Shown in pieces: positions 48,018-52,556 of a DNA stretch of 52,556 nucleotides. Both the position numbers and the translations under genes were made by a program. The DNA lies in contig WQSX01000016.1 in NCBI GenBank assembly GCA_009787625.1, positions 1 to 52,556 of the forward strand, in the 5' to 3' direction. How positions within the stretch are numbered: the stretch's first letter is position 1; the number at the start of each line of letters is the position of its first letter. The DNA comes from Oscillospiraceae bacterium (lineage in GTDB: Bacteria > Bacillota > Clostridia > Oscillospirales > Oscillospiraceae). The notes under the pieces are model-generated. The model had not been told where the DNA came from. It saw only the letters and a program-made list of their open reading frames with translations, and did no database searches.

Positions 48018-48095
48018 GTCATTGCGGCCTCCGAGCCGCAATCCCCTGAATAATGAGCATATCCGCGGGGGATTGCGGGTCGAGCCCGCAATGAC
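48018..48095. repeat. Long palindromic repeat at the convergent gene boundary
   Basis: GTCATTGCGG...CCGCAATCCCC (48018-48045) and GGGGGATTGCGG...CCCGCAATGAC (48067-48095) form nested palindromes: each half is a hairpin and the halves are inverted copies of each other. It lies between two convergent genes and may terminate the SLH-protein transcript. Confidence 0.7.
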
Positions 48096-48117
48096 GGGCT
48101 TTTGAATGCTGTTGCTG

Positions 48118-51100
48118 CTATGCGCTTGCGGCTTTAATGAAATTCCGTAGCATTTCTGCCATTTCTGCGCGTGTGGTGTTGCCCTGCGGATTGAACACAT
48201 TATCATCATCGCCGCTGATTATCCCGGCTTCAAACATGGCGTTGACCGCTTGCCGTGCCTCTGCGCTTATTGACATATTATCCGCAAATCTGCCTGTTCG
48301 GACTTGCGGCAACGTAATGCCCATGTACTCCGCAAGGTTAAAGAGCATAACCGCCATTTGCTCACGGGTTATGTTGTTGCCGGGTGCGAACTCATAATCA
48401 TCTGTGCCGAGAACAATGCCGCTTGCCGCCGCCCATCTTACGGCGTTTTCATACCATGCACCGTATGTTACATCTTCAAAGTCGTTTGGTAAGTTATCTG
48501 TGCTTGGCTCTCCCGCCATGAGGAACAGCACTTTCACCAACTTTGACCTTGTTACCGGAACGTTCGGGGCGAAAGTGTCGTCTTGCTCTTCGTCAAGGAG
48601 GTTTTCCATATCGAGGTAACGCAGCGATTCAAAGAACCAGTCGGCATACTTAATTTTGGCAAGTGGGTTTACCCAGTCTGAATCTGTCGGCGGGGCTTCG
48701 GTGGGCTGTCCGTCTGTTTCCGAGCCGCCGTCAAAGCCTATAGCATATACGGAGAGATTATCCGTGCTGAATGTCACCGTACCTGTAGCCGCGTTAAAGG
48801 TGCTCTCCTTTGTCGCTATTTCTCCATCTTCATTTAGGTACCATACACCGACGGGGAGTTCGCCTGAAAAATGGGTGGTTACAGTGACAAGCCCGTCAAA
48901 ACTGCGGATTCGCTCTGTGCCTGATGATATGGCAATGTGAAACAGAGCATCATCACTGTCACTCACCTCATATTGTTCAGCGTTTGTCAGCGTGCTGATT
49001 TCTATGTGATTAAGTGTGATTTTGATAGTTTCCTCTGCTTGCTCCGCTGTGCTTGCCGCCGCTTCCGCATCGAATGTGATTGTGCCTTGCTGCAGGCGGA
49101 TTTCCACGTCAAATCCTGCGTTTGCAAATAGGGCTAATGCCGCTGTCGGGATTTGTGTGCTTGTTATGTTGGAAACATCTGATAGGTCAATCAGCACTGT
49201 GTCATTGAGGTTGCCGGTTTGGGTTGCGTTTATAATCCGTGCTACTGTTACAGCGGGTAAATTCAAAGTTGCAATGCCGTTTTGCTCGGTAAAAGTCATA
49301 AGTATGTCGTTTACTCTGATGGTGGGCAATACGGGTGCTGTGGGTGCTTCAGGTGCTGTAGTCGGAGTCGGTGTCGGGGTTGGTTGCCACGGGTCTTGCG
49401 GTGTTGGCTGCCATGGCCACCATGGGTCTTGCGGTGTTGGTGGCGGTGGTGGCGTGGGTGTCGGTGGCGTTGGTGTTGGCTCCGGTTCGGATGGTGGTGT
49501 CGGCGGCACTGCCGTTACTGTCACAGTTACTGCGGCTGTGCGTCCTCCGTCCTCGCTTGTTGCCGTGATTGTTGCGTTGCCGGGTGCTGCTGCCGTTACC
49601 AATCCTGCGTTGTTTACTGCGGCAATGGCGGGATTGCTCGATGACCATGTTACATTTTGGTTTGTTGCGTGGGCGGGTGTAATTGTTACGTATAGCTGCT
49701 GTGTCTGTCCGACTTGTATTGAAATGTTGCCACCGGTTATAGCTATGCCTGCTACGGGTACACTGTCTACGACTTCAACTGTGATTACCGCATTGAAATC
49801 CTCGTAATTTTGGCTTGATATTCTGATGGTGATGGTCGCTTCTTGCCCTGAATCCGCTTCTCCTATTTGTATGGGCATGGGTGAAGTGACTATGCCGCTC
49901 GGCACAGCGGATAAAACATCGTCTGTATCTGTAACGTTTTCGATGTAAAATTGTCTGCCGATGTTTATGCGGGGGACATTCGGCACAAGGTCAAGCAGAT
50001 TAAAACTGTGGGTTGTGGCGTAGTTTTGGAGAACATAAAGTGTTTGCGGAACACCTGCGGGTGCAGAGGCTTGTCCTATGCTGAAAGTTCCCTGCGCTGT
50101 GCCGCCAAAGTTGCCTGCGCCTGTCACTGTGACTGTTGCATTTCCGGCATCTAAGTTATTTGTCGCAGAAATAGTGAAAGTCGGTGTGCCTGTGAAGCCG
50201 GGTATAGCTGTGACTGTCACTTGTGCTGCGGTCGGGATTATCGGAGCGCCTGTAAATGAATGTGTGCCGCTTACGGTTACGGTTGCACCTGTCAGCGGTC
50301 TTTGCGTGATGGTTACTGTAGCCGAACCGTAGAACGGATTATATCCTGTGCCCGCTCTTTCCACACGGAAATGCACGGTAAGCGGTGAATCTGCAACATT
50401 GGTGATTGTCGGGCTTGCACTGAGTGTATAATTTCCGCTTGTATCACGGAAAGTTACCGTGCCGCTGCCCCCATTGTTTACAACAAGCCCATGTGCCATG
50501 CCATCAAACACCACATTAACAGGCGGCGCGGTTACGTTGGTCATGGGTACGCCTGTGATGGTCAGATTGCCTGTCAGCGGAATAGTCGCCGCATAAAAGT
50601 TTGCACTCTGCGCGATGTTCACCCGCACATTGTACGTTCCCACATCAGACGGCGCGGTTGCTGTCCAAATGTTCGGCGTTGCGGTGTTTGCGTATTCCAC
50701 CGTGATTGTTCCAAGCCCATTTACGCCGATTCCGACAGGGTTGACAACAACTGCTTGAGGGCTGCCCGTCCATCCTACGCTACGCGGAAAATCAACCACT
50801 TGTATGTGGCTTGTGGTGGGCGTTGCGCGGGTTACTGTAAAGCTTGCAACAAAAGATGCACTAATGCCTGTGGCTGTTATATTGAAGGTGTTGGTATGTG
50901 TTCCAACGCCAAGCCCCAAAGTCGGTTCCACCCGAAGGATTGGAGAACTCACTCCGGGATTTAAGCCGGGGTGGGATTGATATACTAAATTAATCGGTGC
51001 AGGAAATTGAGTAACCTGTGAAAATTCAAGCTGCCCTGTGTGTACGTTTCCTGTGTTGGTGATTGTTATTGCTTGCTCAAACGGTGCAATACTCGTATAA

Positions 51101-52556
51101 CCAAATACAGCATAGCCTAAATAGACTGTGCCGCCCGAAGCAAGCGGGTTGTTGTTAACACTAAGGCTAATACTCCGCACTTCCGGCACAATATGGCTTG
51201 GCATGGGTTGTGTCGTGCCGCCGAGACCGGGCAAATAGCCGTTTGCAGTTGTCCACGGTGGACTTGGAAAACGCCCGCCGAGCGCACCGTTTTCATGAAT
51301 CCAGTTGGCGGTTACGCTTTCGCCATTGCGATGGGTTGCGCCGCTGTTGGTTGCCGGATTGTCGGTGAAGTTGCCTGTCATACCCGAAAAGGCGATGTTG
51401 CTTGTGAGATTTGCACCACCGCCGGCAACACCGATTCCTATCACACGCCCGACATTCGGGGTTACGGTGCTTGTGTTTACAATGGCATCTACGCTTGGGT
51501 TAAGTGCGGCACTGTTTAGTATGTTGCCGCCATTTGCATTACCCACAAGGCCGCCAACATTAAACTCCACTGTGCCGTCTGTTTGGCTTACGCTTCCTGT
51601 TGCAAAGCAGTTTCGCACAGTAGCACCGCTTATTAGTGTTCCAACCAAACCGCCCAAAGAACCGTTTGCACCGCCTGTGCCTGTTACATTGCCCGTTGCA
51701 AAACTGTTTTCTATCAGTATCATCGCACCGCTGGCATTTCCAACCAAGCCACCAGAAGCTCCGGTAGCGGTAATGTTTCCTGTGGCGGAGCTTGCTCTTA
51801 CAATATTAGAGGTTGCGTCGCCCGGCCAAAATTGCCCCAGCAAACCGCCTGTCATAAGAAGAGAAGTAATGTTTACATCTGCGTGGGCATTTTCAATCAA
51901 GCCGCCGTACAAACGCCCTGCCAAGCCTCCTACATTACTTGCCGCCGGGGAATTTATCGTGCCCGACACACGTATATTTCTTACCGTGCCGTTTTGTATA
52001 ATGCCAAACAGCCCTTGGAAGTTTGAAGTGGCGTTGTTTATAGTCATGTTTGAAACAGTGTGGTTGCCGCCGTCAAATGTGCCGCGAAATGGGTTGGCGG
52101 CTACGTTTCCAATCGGTGTCCAGTTGGGAAACACGGAAAGGTCGATGTTGTTTTCGAGCCTAAAATATGCGGCGTTGTATGTCGCGTTCCCTTCATTTAC
52201 AAGGGTTGCCAAAAGCGCAAGGTCGTCTGCTGTGCTTATCAAAAATGGACTCGCTGATGTACCCTCGCCGGGGAAAGCGGGGGGCAATATCGGATGATTG
52301 CCTTGAATCACACCGTTGTTTATGATTATACCGTTTGCACTGTCAATTGTGCCGTAATTTTGGATTGTACCATTATTCGTGATTATACCGTTATTTATAA
52401 GAGTGAGGCTTTCGTGAATCGTTATTGTCTCGCCAACATGTACAATCACATTTCCGATGTTGTTGATTGTAATTGTGCGGGGGTCTGTGCCGGCAGTTCT
52501 TCCGAACGCTCCGCTGATATTTACCTCTCCGCTAATGGCGATATTACGGTTTGCTG
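48118..52556 (-). CDS. Giant SLH-anchored surface protein with GLUG, Ig-like and Big_2 domains (N-terminus outside window)
   Basis: The frame is open through the right edge, so the ~1478 visible residues lack the true start; a GTG at 52449 is only an internal start. Order from the N-terminal side: beta-helix-like N-G-x-I repeats; GLUG-type units (GGLAGRLYGGLIENAHADVN, GGLVGNASG, GGLVGTLISG, GGLVGNANGG); several ~80-residue MBG/Ig-like beta domains with TVTVSGTHSFTGAP and related strings; a Big_2 domain (VGQTQQLYVTITPAHATNQN, VTWSSSNPAIAAVN); a Pro/Trp/Gln-rich linker; a beta domain; and three C-terminal S-layer homology repeats (for example NITREQMAVMLFNLAEYMGI, NTTRAEMAEMLRNFIKAASA). SLH domains anchor to pyruvylated wall polymers, so this is an extracellular adhesin or S-layer-associated protein. 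Confidence 0.9.
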   Translation of the reverse strand, partial: ANRNIAISGEVNISGAFGRTAGTDPRTITINNIGNVIVHVGETITIHESLTLINNGIITNNGTIQNYGTIDSANGIIINNGVIQGNHPILPPAFPGEGTSASPFLISTADDLALLATLVNEGNATYNAAYFRLENNIDLSVFPNWTPIGNVAANPFRGTFDGGNHTVSNMTINNATSNFQGLFGIIQNGTVRNIRVSGTINSPAASNVGGLAGRLYGGLIENAHADVNITSLLMTGGLLGQFWPGDATSNIVRASSATGNITATGASGGLVGNASGAMILIENSFATGNVTGTGGANGSLGGLVGTLISGATVRNCFATGSVSQTDGTVEFNVGGLVGNANGGNILNSAALNPSVDAIVNTSTVTPNVGRVIGIGVAGGGANLTSNIAFSGMTGNFTDNPATNSGATHRNGESVTANWIHENGALGGRFPSPPWTTANGYLPGLGGTTQPMPSHIVPEVRSISLSVNNNPLASGGTVYLGYAVFGYTSIAPFEQAITITNTGNVHTGQLEFSQVTQFPAPINLVYQSHPGLNPGVSSPILRVEPTLGLGVGTHTNTFNITATGISASFVASFTVTRATPTTSHIQVVDFPRSVGWTGSPQAVVVNPVGIGVNGLGTITVEYANTATPNIWTATAPSDVGTYNVRVNIAQSANFYAATIPLTGNLTITGVPMTNVTAPPVNVVFDGMAHGLVVNNGGSGTVTFRDTSGNYTLSASPTITNVADSPLTVHFRVERAGTGYNPFYGSATVTITQRPLTGATVTVSGTHSFTGAPIIPTAAQVTVTAIPGFTGTPTFTISATNNLDAGNATVTVTGAGNFGGTAQGTFSIGQASAPAGVPQTLYVLQNYATTHSFNLLDLVPNVPRINIGRQFYIENVTDTDDVLSAVPSGIVTSPMPIQIGEADSGQEATITIRISSQNYEDFNAVITVEVVDSVPVAGIAITGGNISIQVGQTQQLYVTITPAHATNQNVTWSSSNPAIAAVNNAGLVTAAAPGNATITATSEDGGRTAAVTVTVTAVPPTPPSEPEPTPTPPTPTPPPPPTPQDPWWPWQPTPQDPWQPTPTPTPTTAPEAPTAPVLPTIRVNDILMTFTEQNGIATLNLPAVTVARIINATQTGNLNDTVLIDLSDVSNITSTQIPTAALALFANAGFDVEIRLQQGTITFDAEAAASTAEQAEETIKITLNHIEISTLTNAEQYEVSDSDDALFHIAISSGTERIRSFDGLVTVTTHFSGELPVGVWYLNEDGEIATKESTFNAATGTVTFSTDNLSVYAIGFDGGSETDGQPTEAPPTDSDWVNPLAKIKYADWFFESLRYLDMENLLDEEQDDTFAPNVPVTRSKLVKVLFLMAGEPSTDNLPNDFEDVTYGAWYENAVRWAAASGIVLGTDDYEFAPGNNITREQMAVMLFNLAEYMGITLPQVRTGRFADNMSISAEARQAVNAMFEAGIISGDDDNVFNPQGNTTRAEMAEMLRNFIKAASA

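Noticed and set aside
49016-49807. 263-codon plus-strand frame opposite the SLH protein gene
   Set aside because: Shadow of low-complexity Thr/Val/Pro coding sequence; the minus-strand frame continues intact with recognised domains.
51305-52297. 330-codon plus-strand frame opposite the SLH protein gene
   Set aside because: Same reason; it is antisense to GLUG-type repeats of the real gene.
1-52556. tRNA, rRNA and phage attachment sites
   Set aside because: None could be recognised by eye. A covariance search could still find small RNAs.

Overview
The window looks like a chromosomal piece of a Clostridia-type Firmicute. The evidence is the order pyrH-frr-uppS-cdsA-dxr-rseP-ispG-polC, a PolC-type replicase, strong AGGAGG-like ribosome binding sites with frequent TTG/GTG starts, agr-type quorum-sensing genes, and SLH- and DUF916/WxL-type surface proteins. 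I cannot name a species. No rRNA, tRNA or CRISPR array was recognised.

Layout. (1) 1-1155: a repeat-rich intergenic stretch, then a Phd/YefM-ParE type toxin-antitoxin pair behind a palindromic promoter. (2) 1229-10815: one long co-directional run carrying pyrH, frr, uppS, cdsA, dxr, rseP, ispG and polC (UMP kinase, ribosome recycling, undecaprenyl-PP and CDP-DAG synthesis, MEP pathway, site-2 protease, replicase). Two oddities stand out: Dxr lacks its last ~35-45 residues, and PolC lacks the proofreading exonuclease that normally interrupts its PHP domain. (3) 10993-24515: visibly more A+T-rich accessory DNA. An agr module (agrB on the minus strand; LytTR regulator, GHKL sensor kinase and a short agrD on plus) runs into a radical-SAM peptide (RiPP) cluster. 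That cluster holds an F390-synthetase-like adenylating enzyme, a SPASM radical SAM maturase (CcpM-like), a maturation protein of the TIGR04066 type, an acyl-carrier-like protein without the phosphopantetheine serine, a Cys-rich CLI_3235-type precursor, a solute-binding lipoprotein, a subtilisin-like protease and an ABC exporter. The agrD stop overlaps the start of the first RiPP gene, so quorum sensing and peptide production are physically coupled. This is the most interesting part of the window.

(4) 24799-30039 (minus): a minimal type IV pilus/type II secretion-like operon (PilC/GspF, pilin-like proteins, a DUF4860-like protein, PilT) preceded by a transglutaminase-like lipoprotein. (5) 30208-39506: housekeeping genes: TcdA-like dehydratase, cysteine desulfurase divergent from mtaB, serC, an MFS transporter, serA behind a structured leader, a diacylglycerol-kinase-like lipid kinase and a YmdB-like phosphodiesterase. 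(6) 39884-47913: a cell-surface operon with a membrane-protein regulator candidate, an ECF-like sigma factor carrying a C-terminal membrane segment, a (Ser-Pro)n surface protein, a WxL-like protein, a DUF916/DUF3324-like protein and a 1103-residue repeat-rich secreted protein. (7) 48118-52556 (minus): the C-terminal ~1478 residues of a giant SLH-anchored surface protein that runs off the window.

Three families of short palindromic repeats are scattered between genes: A (~115-140 bp, conserved loop, variable stems), B (~26 bp, GTAGGGGCGACC type) and C (~28 bp, ATTCTGCG type). One B copy lies in frame inside polC and another is nested inside an A copy.
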